Assembly (NCBI RefSeq): GCF_022489025.1
Contig: NZ_JAKVTG010000008.1
Coordinates: 62,001 to 126,000 of the forward strand
Direction of reading: 5' to 3'
Source of the DNA: Planococcus halocryophilus
Lineage (GTDB): Bacteria > Bacillota > Bacilli > Bacillales_A > Planococcaceae
DNA: 64,000 nucleotides
Both the position numbers and the translations under genes were made by a program. Below the pieces are notes generated by a model. The model was not told the DNA's origin and did not search any database. It saw only the letters and a list, made by a program, of their open reading frames with translations. Numbering within the stretch: position 1 is the stretch's first letter; each line of letters begins with the position of its first letter. Shown one piece after another: positions 18,648 to 27,605 of this stretch.

Positions 18648-19361
18648 TTAGCGTGATCGTAATACTTTCATTAAAAAGACCGGCAAATTCATTTGCCGTT
18701 TGATGCGGGATGGATTCGAGATTAATCGGTATAACCACTCGATACCAAGCTTACGAAAAAGCATTGGCGCTCGTTTAACGGTTCCAGAAAAAACATCGAA
18801 ACTTCCACCAACACCTTGAAATACTTGGACGTTTTGAAGGCGCCCCATGTTCCGTTGAATCCACAATTCTTGTTTCGGACTGCCAAGCGCCACAAACAGA
18901 ACTTTTGCTCCACTGGCGTTTATGCGCTCAACTAAAGCATCTTCGTCTTTTTCAAAGCCGTTCGTATACCCAGCAATTCGTATTCCTGGGTTGCTTTGCT
19001 GAATATTGGTTATAGCTTTCGTGACGACTTCGTCTTGTGCTCCATAAAAATAGACTGGATGTTGTTCTTGTGTTGCAAATTCTAATAGTTTTGCCATCAT
19101 GTCTACTCCTGTTACACGAGAAGTAATGTTGCCGCCTTTTATTTTAGCAGCGAGCAAAATTCCGATACCGTCAGCAATTTGGTAGGTTGATGAATTGATT
19201 AAGTCTTTTACTTTTGAGTCGCGTTCAGCGGCAATGACCTTTTCAGGGTTAACCGCAATGATGGTAGATTGTTCGCCATCTGAAATTCGTTTTCTTAAAT
19301 CTTCTATTATACCTTCATATGAGAGAGGTGAAACATTCACCCCTAAATAGGTTTCCTTCAT
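18648..19361 (-). CDS. tagA: WecG/TagA/CpsF family ManNAc(A) transferase
   Basis: GT26-family enzyme of 237 aa. Relatives add ManNAc (TagA) or ManNAcA (WecG) to GlcNAc-PP-undecaprenol, the second step of wall polymer assembly. Visible family features are NPEKVIAA near residue 40, the ADGIGI block near 65, GSPKQELWI near 155 and the C-terminal GIEWLYRL with basic residues. ATG 19361 has SD TTGAGGG; a start at 19427 would add residues that do not resemble the family. It is the first gene of the minus-strand SCWP operon and is divergent from csaB. With wecC downstream, a ManNAcA donor is plausible but not shown. Confidence 0.87.
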   Translation of the reverse strand: MKETYLGVNVSPLSYEGIIEDLRKRISDGEQSTIIAVNPEKVIAAERDSKVKDLINSSTYQIADGIGILLAAKIKGGNITSRVTGVDMMAKLLEFATQEQHPVYFYGAQDEVVTKAITNIQQSNPGIRIAGYTNGFEKDEDALVERINASGAKVLFVALGSPKQELWIQRNMGRLQNVQVFQGVGGSFDVFSGTVKRAPMLFRKLGIEWLYRLISNPSRIKRQMNLPVFLMKVLRSR

Positions 19362-19421
19362 GATAAATACCCTCAATTCGCTAGCTTTCAATTTTATTAG
19401 TATATCAGATTTTAACAGTAG

Positions 19422-19451
19422 TTGCACAGGCAGATTAACAAGTGATAGAAT
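19422..19451 (+). promoter_or_regulatory. Candidate promoter of csaB
   Basis: TTGCAC (19422-19427) and TAGAAT (19446-19451) are 18 nt apart in the 136-bp divergent space. On the other strand a TATACT at 19405-19400 could serve the tagA operon, but its -35 is poor. Confidence 0.4.
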
Positions 19452-19497
19452 TTAGCAAGGACAAGGCGTCAGCGCCTTAGTTTGAGGAGGAAACAGT

Positions 19498-20607
19498 GTG
19501 AAAATAGTACTATCCGGCTTTTATGGACTTGGCAATACTGGCGATGAAGCCATTCTTAAAGCAATCATCGATAACTTAAGAGCAGAATTAAATAATCCCG
19601 ACATTACAGTATTTTCTTTATCTCCAGATCAAACAGCAAAAGAATACGGTGTAAAATCTGTGTACCGAGCTTGGAGACGCGAGAACAAAGAAAAAGTAAA
19701 AGCTTTGCGCGAGGCGGATTTAATGATTTCCGGCGGCGGTGGATTATTGCAAGATACGTATCCGACAAAATTCTTATTTGGTCCACTTCCTTATTACTTA
19801 TTGATCGTGATGTTGGCCAAAATTTGCGGAACAAAAGTGATGTTCTTTTCTCAAGGAATCGGACCTGTTACATCTACTTGGGGCAAGATCTTAATGAAGC
19901 TATTTGCAAACCGTGCAGACTTTATCACGGTGCGCGATCAATATTCAAAAGATTATTTGAAAAAACTAGGTGTTACACGTCCTGAAACAGTTGTTACAGC
20001 GGATATCGTTTTTGCTTTTAAAGCTGACGAAGAAGACCGTGCATATCAATCACTGCCCTTAACAGGCGATGAAAAAATTGTAGCAGTTACTGTCCGCCCT
20101 TGGTTTAGTCATCCTGACTATATTGAAAAAACGGCTCATTTACTAGATCAATTGATTGAACAGCGCGGCGTTACACCTGTATTCGTTCCAATGGAAGGAA
20201 AATACGATGTTCCCGCTTCAAAAGAAGTAATGGCGAAAATGCAGCACGCTGATAAAACTCATTTACTGGGTTCTGACTTTACGCCAAATGAGTTTTTGAA
20301 TTTTATTCGTCATGCAGAATTGACAGTTGGTTTACGTTTACATGCGTTAATTTTTTCTGCCTTGTCAAACGTTCCTCATCTTGGGTTCAGTTACGATAAG
20401 AAAGTTGAAAGTTTCTTAAAACGTTCAGGTATGTGGGATTATTCTTTCCGATTAGGTGAAATCGATGAAACCAAACTGTTAACAAACGCGTTATACTTAT
20501 TAGATCATAAATCAGAAGCTCAACAAATTATGGAACCGAATGTTGCCAAGCTTCATGCAGAAGCCATGCGCAATATTGAATTACTTCAAGAAAATTTTGT
20601 AAAATAG
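19498..20607 (+). CDS. csaB: CsaB polysaccharide pyruvyl transferase
   Basis: Adds ketal-linked pyruvate, from phosphoenolpyruvate, to the SCWP (to ManNAc in studied Bacillales). This makes the ligand that SLH domains bind. The 369-aa protein shows the family N-terminus with GFYGLGNTGDEAIL, the central SGGGLLQD near residue 80, FSQGIGPV near 120 and the late GLRLHALIF block near 280. GTG 19498 follows GAGGAGG. A glycosyltransferase gene follows after 22 nt. Nine SLH-protein genes in the same 30 kb strongly support the assignment. Confidence 0.93.
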   Translation: MKIVLSGFYGLGNTGDEAILKAIIDNLRAELNNPDITVFSLSPDQTAKEYGVKSVYRAWRRENKEKVKALREADLMISGGGGLLQDTYPTKFLFGPLPYYLLIVMLAKICGTKVMFFSQGIGPVTSTWGKILMKLFANRADFITVRDQYSKDYLKKLGVTRPETVVTADIVFAFKADEEDRAYQSLPLTGDEKIVAVTVRPWFSHPDYIEKTAHLLDQLIEQRGVTPVFVPMEGKYDVPASKEVMAKMQHADKTHLLGSDFTPNEFLNFIRHAELTVGLRLHALIFSALSNVPHLGFSYDKKVESFLKRSGMWDYSFRLGEIDETKLLTNALYLLDHKSEAQQIMEPNVAKLHAEAMRNIELLQENFVK

Positions 20608-20629
20608 TTTTTTAGGAAGGAACTGTCAA

Positions 20630-21805
20630 ATGAAAATTTTATTGGCAACAACTTACGATTATCCCCATCTTGGTGGACTTTCTACACATATGACGACATT
20701 GAAAACAGGTCTTGAAAACTTAGGACATACCGTTGATACCTTATCTTTTTCCGATGTATCAAAATGGCGTCGTGATTTTATTGCTCGCGGTCCTTCTTTC
20801 CTATTGAATAAAGCCTCACTTGGAGCCGGATATGTATGGACATTAAATCGCCGCCAAGAATTTTTGGAGAAAATGTTAAAAGACGAGAAATACAAATCTT
20901 TTGATATTATTAATGGCCAAGATGTTTTCGCAACACGTGCTTCTCTTAACGTCGGTTTACCAACCGTGACAACGACGCATGGTTATTTAACTTATGAAGG
21001 CATTTCAAAAGGCTCGGTTGCTGAAGGTAGCAAACATGCACAAAAATTACTTGATGTAGAAAATAGCATGTATAAAAAAACACGCGCTGTCATCACTGTT
21101 GATACGCGGATTAAAGAATACATTAAGCGTGAAGCTGGCGTTGAAGCGTCGATGATTAAAAACTTTATCGATGTGGAAGATTTCAAACCTGAATTGGATC
21201 GTCGAGAAGAGTTCCGTACAAAATACGGCATTTCACAAGACGAGCTAATTTTCTTTATCCCTCGTCGATTGACGAAAAAAAATGGTGTTATATACCCAAT
21301 CTTATCTTTCCCTCCTGTACTTAAAAAATACCCGAATGCCCGCCTAGTGTTTGCTGGTACTGGTGAAATGATGGACGAGATGAAAGCAAAAGCAAAAGAA
21401 CTAGGTATCGACAAAAATGTCACGATGCTTGGAGCTGTCGCTCATAAAGACATGATTCAATATTATGCATTAAGCGATATTGCATTAGTGCCTTCTATTT
21501 ACTCTGCTGGTGTAGAAGAAGCAACTTCAATTTCTGCTTTAGAAGCTATGGGTTCTGGTATTCCTTTGATCGCTTGTGCAGTCGGCGGATTGAAAGAAAT
21601 CGTTGACCATAATATGGATGGACTGTTAGTTGAAGAACAAAACGTTGAACAGCTATCAGATGCTATGATTCGTTTACTGGATAATCCACAAGAAGGCGAG
21701 CGCCTAGCGAAAGCTGCCCGCACAAAAATTATCGAACAGTATTCTCATTTTGCAGCTGCCGAAAAATACGAAAAGATTTATCAACAAGCGCTGACAAAAA
21801 ACTGA
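20630..21805 (+). CDS. GT4 family glycosyltransferase
   Basis: Cytoplasmic GT-B glycosyltransferase of 391 aa. The N-terminus has DYPHLGGLSTH, a common GT4 glycine loop. The donor half contains RRLTKKNG near residue 215, FAGTGEM near 243 and the E-x7-E region EEATSISALEAMGSG near 300. ATG 20630 has SD AGGAAGG. It is co-oriented with csaB and followed by a terminator-like hairpin before the flippase. It may add a sugar to the SCWP repeat; donor and linkage are unknown. Confidence 0.86.
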   Translation: MKILLATTYDYPHLGGLSTHMTTLKTGLENLGHTVDTLSFSDVSKWRRDFIARGPSFLLNKASLGAGYVWTLNRRQEFLEKMLKDEKYKSFDIINGQDVFATRASLNVGLPTVTTTHGYLTYEGISKGSVAEGSKHAQKLLDVENSMYKKTRAVITVDTRIKEYIKREAGVEASMIKNFIDVEDFKPELDRREEFRTKYGISQDELIFFIPRRLTKKNGVIYPILSFPPVLKKYPNARLVFAGTGEMMDEMKAKAKELGIDKNVTMLGAVAHKDMIQYYALSDIALVPSIYSAGVEEATSISALEAMGSGIPLIACAVGGLKEIVDHNMDGLLVEEQNVEQLSDAMIRLLDNPQEGERLAKAARTKIIEQYSHFAAAEKYEKIYQQALTKN

Positions 21806-21815
21806 GTATCCAAAG

Positions 21816-21856
21816 AAAAGGTGGCCAGCTCTCTATTTTGAGCTAGCCGCTTTTTA
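21816..21856 (+). terminator. Intrinsic terminator or attenuator between glycosyltransferase and flippase genes
   Basis: Imperfect stem around GGCCAGCTC/GAGCTAGCC with A-rich and T-rich arms. It starts 11 nt after the stop at 21805 and ends 20 nt before the flippase start. It may give partial termination within the operon. Confidence 0.65.
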
Positions 21857-21875
21857 TTGAGAAAGAAGTGAATTC

Positions 21876-23396
21876 ATGTCGAGTCTTAAAAAAGCAGCCA
21901 TTTGGACTACTGGTCTGGCTTTATTATTGAAACTTTCAGGTTTGCTACGCGAATCGATTGTCGCCCGAGAATTTGGAGCTTCCGCTGAAACAGATGGTTA
22001 TTTCTTGGCTTTCTCCTTTATCACATTAGTTGTAGCGATGATTGCCACTGGATTTAATAATGTTTTCTTACCGATGTATATTAAACGTCGTCAAAACAAA
22101 TTGGATTTAACAGATGTCAATGCCAACGCATTATTAAACTGGACAATGTTATTGTTTATCGTCGTTTCGGTGGTCGGTTGGTCTAGTGCTAGTTGGCTTG
22201 TGCCATTCATTTACGGCAATATGCTCCCTAAAACTGAATTAATTGCGATTGATATGACGGAAGTCTTCTTTATCTTTATGACGTTTATCGCATTAGCGGG
22301 CTTACTGGAGTCTTATCTTCAATCACGACGCATCTTTGTTCCAACACTGGTCTCCAAATTACTTGCAACATTTATGTCTGCATTGTTTGCTTTGTTATTT
22401 AGTGAAGTATGGGGCATTTATGCATTAGCTTATGGTTTTGTTACAGGTACGATTATCGGCGCCATTATCCAAGTGTATTATTTGATCAAATCAAATTACA
22501 AATGGGAACCCACTTTAAAACTGGAATCAGACTTTAGAAAAGCTTTTGTTATTTTAATCATTCCTTCTTTATTAAACTCTGTGGTTGGACAAGTGAATTT
22601 ATTTGTCAACAAAGCGTTCGCATCAGGTACGATCGAAGCTGCCGTTTCTTATTTAAACAACGCTTCGTTAATCGTTAATATTCCTACTGCTATTTATGCC
22701 GCTACATTGGCAGCCATCATTTTCACACTTATGTCGGAACAGGCAAACGATCAAGCAAAATTTAAAGATACACTGTTTTTAGGTATGGAAATTTCGTTTG
22801 TCACACTTGTGCCCATTTCGGTCGGCCTATTAGTCGTTGGAGATGCAATTATTTCCGTCATCTACGAAGGTGGCGCATTTACAGCTCAAGATGCTGACTA
22901 TACGTATATGGCCTTATTGTTTTACTTGCCGATTATTATTTTCCAAGGTATGCAATTGATGTTATCAAAATCAATGTATGCACGTGGTAAAACGGCTGTT
23001 GTTTTCCGTATTAGTGTAACGACGATTGTTCTTAACTTTGTATTAAACTGGTTTTTAGTAGACGACTATGGCTATTTGGCATTAGCATTTGCCGCTTCTA
23101 TTGTTTCTGTTTACTATTTCACATTGTCTATGATTGTGGTTTACAAAGATTTAGGCATGTCTGAATTGAAACGAGTTGGTTCTATGGCCATTCGTGTTGT
23201 CGTTCCTGCAACAGCTATGGGATTGTCAGTCTGGGGTGTTAAAACCGGTTTTTCAGCTACAGAATGGCCAGCACTTATCCAACTTGCTGTTTTAGTTCCT
23301 ATTGGCGTTGCCGTATATGGTGTACTTTTACGCTTTATGCATCCAGCTGGATTCAAACGTTTAATCGGCTTAATCAAGCGGAAAAAGAAAGGGTGA
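21876..23396 (+). CDS. MurJ/MviN-type lipid-linked glycan flippase
   Basis: MOP-superfamily integral membrane protein of 506 aa with about 13-14 predicted helices. The N-terminus has the MurJ-like pattern SGLLRESIVAREFG, and basic RR/KR clusters sit in short loops. MurJ homologues flip lipid II; relatives within polysaccharide loci flip undecaprenyl-linked oligosaccharides. Its place beside csaB and a glycosyltransferase suggests an SCWP-precursor flippase, but a MurJ role in peptidoglycan is not excluded. The next gene begins 4 nt after its stop, so the two are probably translated together. Confidence 0.84.
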   Translation: MSSLKKAAIWTTGLALLLKLSGLLRESIVAREFGASAETDGYFLAFSFITLVVAMIATGFNNVFLPMYIKRRQNKLDLTDVNANALLNWTMLLFIVVSVVGWSSASWLVPFIYGNMLPKTELIAIDMTEVFFIFMTFIALAGLLESYLQSRRIFVPTLVSKLLATFMSALFALLFSEVWGIYALAYGFVTGTIIGAIIQVYYLIKSNYKWEPTLKLESDFRKAFVILIIPSLLNSVVGQVNLFVNKAFASGTIEAAVSYLNNASLIVNIPTAIYAATLAAIIFTLMSEQANDQAKFKDTLFLGMEISFVTLVPISVGLLVVGDAIISVIYEGGAFTAQDADYTYMALLFYLPIIIFQGMQLMLSKSMYARGKTAVVFRISVTTIVLNFVLNWFLVDDYGYLALAFAASIVSVYYFTLSMIVVYKDLGMSELKRVGSMAIRVVVPATAMGLSVWGVKTGFSATEWPALIQLAVLVPIGVAVYGVLLRFMHPAGFKRLIGLIKRKKKG

Positions 23397-23400
23397 TGAT

Positions 23401-24972
23401 GTGTTTAAGAAAGTTTTCTTAGGAGTCGGCATCTTGTTGCTGATTGCGCTCCTGTTATTCACAGCTTATTTCTTCATAACAGAAGATCGTGTCATTTACG
23501 AAGGCGATAGTCTAGCAGTATCGATTGAGTTACCAGCAGTGTTTACTATCGTTCCTCCTGAACAAACCGAACAAACTTTAGAAAATACAAAAGATATTAG
23601 CCACCGTGCACAAATCAGCTTATTCGGTGCACCTATCGGTTTTTTTGAAATAACTGAACGCACATTAGGTAATAGCTCTCAATTTCTTTTTGAACGCTTT
23701 GAGAATAATAGCTGGCTGTTTATTCCTGCTACTGTGACAATCTCAGGATTAGAAGATGCTGAATTTACAAGCTGGAACCCAACGGTTGTTGAACATGAAT
23801 ACCACAATGTTTTCGGAATGGACCCAACAGTTAACCCATTTGGCACTATAAAGAGCTCAGATTTAGAAATTCTTCAAAGTAATGTATATATCTCTAAAAA
23901 ATTAGAAAAGACATACGCCGACAAGACAAGCAGTCACCTTCGTGAACTATCAAAAGAAGCTCGAGATTTAACCGTTTCAGAAACTAGCATCACAAAAGAG
24001 TTTTGGTTAAAACCACACGAACTTGCAGAATCTTGGGCTATGTTATCAAAAGACCCATTGTTCTCGTCAGACGCTTCTGAAGAAGAGTGGATTGATCACT
24101 CCTTGCACAATCAAACTGTTCAATTAAACTGGCTCACAGCAGATGGTCCTTACACAAAATTACCGTTCTCGATTGAGCCAAGTACTAAATTAGGCTATGG
24201 TCGTGCAATTGGTCGTTTTGAAGACGATGAAGCTTTACGATGGAACAAAAAAGATCCGTCTGTATTTCACGAAACGATGATATTGAATTCTCGTGTCAAT
24301 TTGCTTTATTACTTAGCTGAGTTTGACGGCTCTCGTTGGCCAACAGAATATACCAGTACATGGCTGAAAAATGCATATGAAGTAACCGCCCCTTATGTAG
24401 ACACACGTTACAATGAATACGTAGCGTTTTACTTGGATGAAACAGCCACATTGTATGATGACAAAATCGATCAAGGTCAATCGGCAGTCGAAACTTATGC
24501 AAATTATTTACTAAGTGAAATCAAAGAAAAACAAACACTTCCTACACCTAACGGTTTGTTAATCGTCGATTATTTTGATGAAGACGAGGATACACCCTTA
24601 ACTCACGCTTCGTTAAACCATGAATTAGGCGGACTTAAAATTTTACTTCAAGCCTATGGCAATACAGAGCAAGACGAATACTTAAAAGCAGCAAATCTTA
24701 TTACAACTGGCATTGAAGAGTTTGGTCAAGACCAAGATGGATGGATTAGAGGAACTGGTGACCTATGGTATCAAGCACGACCAGACGGGACATTTAGCGG
24801 AGACGATTACCCTCAATTAACTTTGCTTGATCTATTAGAAACACAATTATTGCTCGAAGAACTCGGAATGGCACGGAACGCTTATTTTGATGAATTGATT
24901 GATTCGAAGCTCAGCTATTTAGAAAGTGAAAACATCGAGTTAATCGAAAAAGTAACGAGTATTATGGATTGA
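23401..24972 (+). CDS. Membrane-anchored protein of unknown function with possible D-glucuronyl C5-epimerase-like C-terminus
   Basis: I do not recognise this 523-aa protein with certainty. It starts with GTG 23401 and one N-terminal membrane segment (about 6-26), then an extracellular region. Residues 30-150 look beta-rich. The C-terminal half (about 290-515) looks like an alpha/alpha toroid. A block with LNHELGGLKILLQAYGN, then DGWIRGTGDLWY and DDYPQLTLLDLL recalls the C-terminus of D-glucuronyl C5-epimerases and related uronate-acting enzymes. It is almost fused to the flippase gene and sits in an SCWP locus that also encodes a uronate-forming dehydrogenase. That makes a uronic-acid modifying role attractive, but this is inference and low in certainty. 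Confidence 0.5.
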   Translation: MFKKVFLGVGILLLIALLLFTAYFFITEDRVIYEGDSLAVSIELPAVFTIVPPEQTEQTLENTKDISHRAQISLFGAPIGFFEITERTLGNSSQFLFERFENNSWLFIPATVTISGLEDAEFTSWNPTVVEHEYHNVFGMDPTVNPFGTIKSSDLEILQSNVYISKKLEKTYADKTSSHLRELSKEARDLTVSETSITKEFWLKPHELAESWAMLSKDPLFSSDASEEEWIDHSLHNQTVQLNWLTADGPYTKLPFSIEPSTKLGYGRAIGRFEDDEALRWNKKDPSVFHETMILNSRVNLLYYLAEFDGSRWPTEYTSTWLKNAYEVTAPYVDTRYNEYVAFYLDETATLYDDKIDQGQSAVETYANYLLSEIKEKQTLPTPNGLLIVDYFDEDEDTPLTHASLNHELGGLKILLQAYGNTEQDEYLKAANLITTGIEEFGQDQDGWIRGTGDLWYQARPDGTFSGDDYPQLTLLDLLETQLLLEELGMARNAYFDELIDSKLSYLESENIELIEKVTSIMD

Positions 24973-24995
24973 ATAAGTGACATGGTTAACAAGAC

Positions 24996-25032
24996 AAAGA
25001 GAGAGCTATGGGAATCCATAGCTCTTTTCTTT
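24996..25032 (+). terminator. Intrinsic terminator after the csaB gene cluster
   Basis: AGAGCTATGG pairs with CCATAGCTCT, followed by TTTTCTTT. It lies about 25 nt after the stop at 24972. Confidence 0.82.
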
Positions 25033-25059
25033 ATGCAGTTGAGAAAGTCTTAAATAACC

Positions 25060-25125
25060 GTATTCCCCGAAGTTTATCGCTCACTTTCTGTGGGAGCTGG
25101 AGTCGAGTGATAAACTTCTCCAAAT
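25060..25125. other. Large hairpin in the convergent intergenic region
   Basis: GAAGTTTATCGCTC pairs, with one mismatch, with GAGTGATAAACTTC across a loop of about 22 nt. It lies between two ordinary terminators and has no T-run. Its role is unknown; the rest of 25033-25233 shows nothing else. Confidence 0.4.
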
Positions 25126-25233
25126 ACTAGTCAGTTTACTTTATTTAGATAGCAAAAATATTTAGTTTTTATAAAAGATAAGTAGTTTTTCTAGCTTCTC
25201 ACAAAAGTCACCCAGACCAATTTGTTTTCAACA

Positions 25234-25281
25234 AAAAAGACTGTAGACAATTCGATGAAATCGAGTTTGTCTACAGTCTTT
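25234..25281 (-). terminator. Intrinsic terminator of the SLH-glucosaminidase gene
   Basis: AAGACTGTAGACAA pairs with TTGTCTACAGTCTT. A run of A at 25233-25238 gives the T-run on the minus strand. Confidence 0.82.
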
Positions 25282-25314
25282 CATTTCAAGAAAATTCCTT
25301 ACCGCTTTACTTGA

Positions 25315-27318
25315 TTATTTAATGAGGTCAACTAGGTCTGAGCGAATCCAGCCTATACCATTATTTGTATCAGCTTCCGGATTCAAATCTGAAATGACTT
25401 TGTACCAAATATAGCCGTCATTTGCTTTTTGTTCCCCTAATATAACAACAGGGTAACCAAAAGCGTTATTAACTCCAAGGTCTGCACGTTTAAATTGATA
25501 CAGTATAGTTGAGCCGTTTGGTGCATTTCTCACATTTGTAGATGCCGTATTGGTAATTCCCAATTGATGTTGACCAATATCTTTTTTACCTAGCTCTAAA
25601 TCTGTACGGAACATATGTCCCGCTACCTTAGCTCCCCATGTAGGATCTGAAGCATAGCTGACATTAAAGCCAGTCGTTTTGTTCCCTGGGCTAGCGCCAT
25701 TTGCGTAGCCACCAAGTGGATTGGCATAATTGCGGTTCATGTATTCACGAGCAAATGCATCGATACTTGCTTCAGGGTTTGAATATGTCGTGCCTTCGTG
25801 AGGAGATCCGTCATAAACGCGAATTCCGAAAAGGTTATTTTTTGTTTGTGCATTAGTACTCATTCCATAAGCACTTTCATGCATAGCAGCAGCTAAGATA
25901 AACAACGCATTTACATTGTACTTATTTTGAATTTCAATGAAATACTTGCCTTTGCCAATCAATTTCGACTTTGTTGTAGCATCTTTATACGTACCAGAAC
26001 TAGACGATACTGCGGTTAACCTATTCATCAAGAATTGATCCAACTCTTCAGCTGTGTAGTTGGTTTTTGTACGAACCGATTGATATTGGAAGTATGGGTA
26101 ATGAACAAACTGAGTTGCGCCTGCTTCATTAGCAAAGTGTACACCGTCTTTGCTGTAGTATTTCACGCCTTCTGCCATTTCAGCAGGTGCTGGTCCAATA
26201 GAGTGACTAGAGCCGGATTTACTAACATAATTATATTGGTAATGCTCTAATGTACTCCATTTGTTTTTCAAGTAATAATCACGATTGCTAATTAATTCCG
26301 AAGGAACAAAATCGACTTCGCTATGTTTCGCGTAACCGATTGTTCCGCCTACTTGCACTTTTACGAATTCTGCATTGGCGTCAATATAGAGAATTTCTCT
26401 ACCATGTTCAACGTATGTCGCTTGTTTCGTAAAGTTTGAATCAAAGTAAATCGTTGTAACCTCTTTAGCGCCACTTCCTGAAACACGATCTCCAAAAGCA
26501 AGTCCGCTTTTAATTCGGATAATTTCATCCCCTTTGAAAATCACTTTTGCAGTAGCAACACTCTTGAATGATTCAGCTGCTTGCTGGTATTCTTTGTGTC
26601 CGTATTGTTGTTTAACCAATTGGCCGTTATCTACATAACCGAGATAGTAAAGTGAATTATCATTTGGTACATCTGGCAAAATTGGTGGTGCACTTGCTTT
26701 TTCATGGGCAAGTAAGAAGCGGTAAATAAATGCTGCTGCCTGCTCACGACTTGCGATATCTTTTGGTCCGAATTTTAAACCATTTTTCCCATCCGGGATG
26801 CCTTCTGTAATTTCATAGTGGACGATTGCGAACACTGCGCGAATCCCACCAGAAGAATTAAAGTCGGCTGCATCTGAGAATTCGATCCGCTTTTCTTTTA
26901 AATCCATTTCTTGATACTCAATAACATTTTTTAACGTTTGCGCCATTTGTTCGCGCGTAATGTTGGCAGTCGGACGGAACATACTTTCTGAAACACCAAC
27001 CATCAAACCTGCGCTATATGCTGCGCCAATTTCATTTGAAAGACTTGAATTTTTAGGTACATCTTTAAACGGGTGAGTCCCTGCCGGCAAATTTAATGCA
27101 CGGTTGATGAATGCTGCGAATTGCTCACGTGTTACACTAGCTGTCGGTTTATATGTACCATCTTTATATCCAGATAATATCCCTTGTTGCACCATTTCTT
27201 TCATTTCTTTCTCCAATGCACTTCCAGGTACGATATCGGTAGCTTGAGTAATTGATGCAAAACTAAAAATTCCACAAAGTAATAAAATTATGACTGCAAA
27301 CTTATTGAACTTATTCAT
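25315..27318 (-). CDS. SLH-domain endo-beta-N-acetylglucosaminidase (autolysin)
   Basis: Wall-bound autolysin of 667 aa that likely cuts GlcNAc-MurNAc bonds in peptidoglycan. A signal peptide (about 1-26) precedes three SLH domains (about 30-75, 80-135, 140-205) with VTREQFA, ITREQMA and ASREQAA. An SH3-like stretch follows (about 220-340). A glucosaminidase domain (about 420-570) has the catalytic Glu in AMHESAYG and the family phrase KNNLFGI. A C-terminal SH3 region (about 590-667) includes STNVRNAPNGS. ATG 27318 has SD AGGGGGC. It is probably monocistronic, with its own terminator. Confidence 0.9.
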   Translation of the reverse strand: MNKFNKFAVIILLLCGIFSFASITQATDIVPGSALEKEMKEMVQQGILSGYKDGTYKPTASVTREQFAAFINRALNLPAGTHPFKDVPKNSSLSNEIGAAYSAGLMVGVSESMFRPTANITREQMAQTLKNVIEYQEMDLKEKRIEFSDAADFNSSGGIRAVFAIVHYEITEGIPDGKNGLKFGPKDIASREQAAAFIYRFLLAHEKASAPPILPDVPNDNSLYYLGYVDNGQLVKQQYGHKEYQQAAESFKSVATAKVIFKGDEIIRIKSGLAFGDRVSGSGAKEVTTIYFDSNFTKQATYVEHGREILYIDANAEFVKVQVGGTIGYAKHSEVDFVPSELISNRDYYLKNKWSTLEHYQYNYVSKSGSSHSIGPAPAEMAEGVKYYSKDGVHFANEAGATQFVHYPYFQYQSVRTKTNYTAEELDQFLMNRLTAVSSSSGTYKDATTKSKLIGKGKYFIEIQNKYNVNALFILAAAMHESAYGMSTNAQTKNNLFGIRVYDGSPHEGTTYSNPEASIDAFAREYMNRNYANPLGGYANGASPGNKTTGFNVSYASDPTWGAKVAGHMFRTDLELGKKDIGQHQLGITNTASTNVRNAPNGSTILYQFKRADLGVNNAFGYPVVILGEQKANDGYIWYKVISDLNPEADTNNGIGWIRSDLVDLIK

Positions 27319-27566
27319 ATGGGCCCCCTATTAGTTTTAGTATTGTTTGTAATTAAGGATATTTTCACTGTAACTTAACACCTGACTTATAGTGCATTAG
27401 TTTCCAATAAAATACTCTTATTTAATCAGTTTATAGTAATAATATGTTTTAAAGAAGGATAATATGTAAAAAAAGAAAAATGAGCGCTTTATGCCCAGTT
27501 TACTTTTATTACAAAAAAATTACTTTTGTGCCTCGTGACTTTTTACCTGTGAAAGAATTAAAAAAA

Positions 27567-27599
27567 AGAACCTTCCGAGTAATTCTCGAAAGGTTCTTT
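27567..27599 (-). terminator. Intrinsic terminator of the SLH-NlpC/P60 gene
   Basis: AGAACCTT..CGAG pairs with CTCG..AAGGTTCT, with an A-run on the left giving the minus-strand T-run. Confidence 0.8.
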
Positions 27600-27605
27600 T
27601 TGTTT

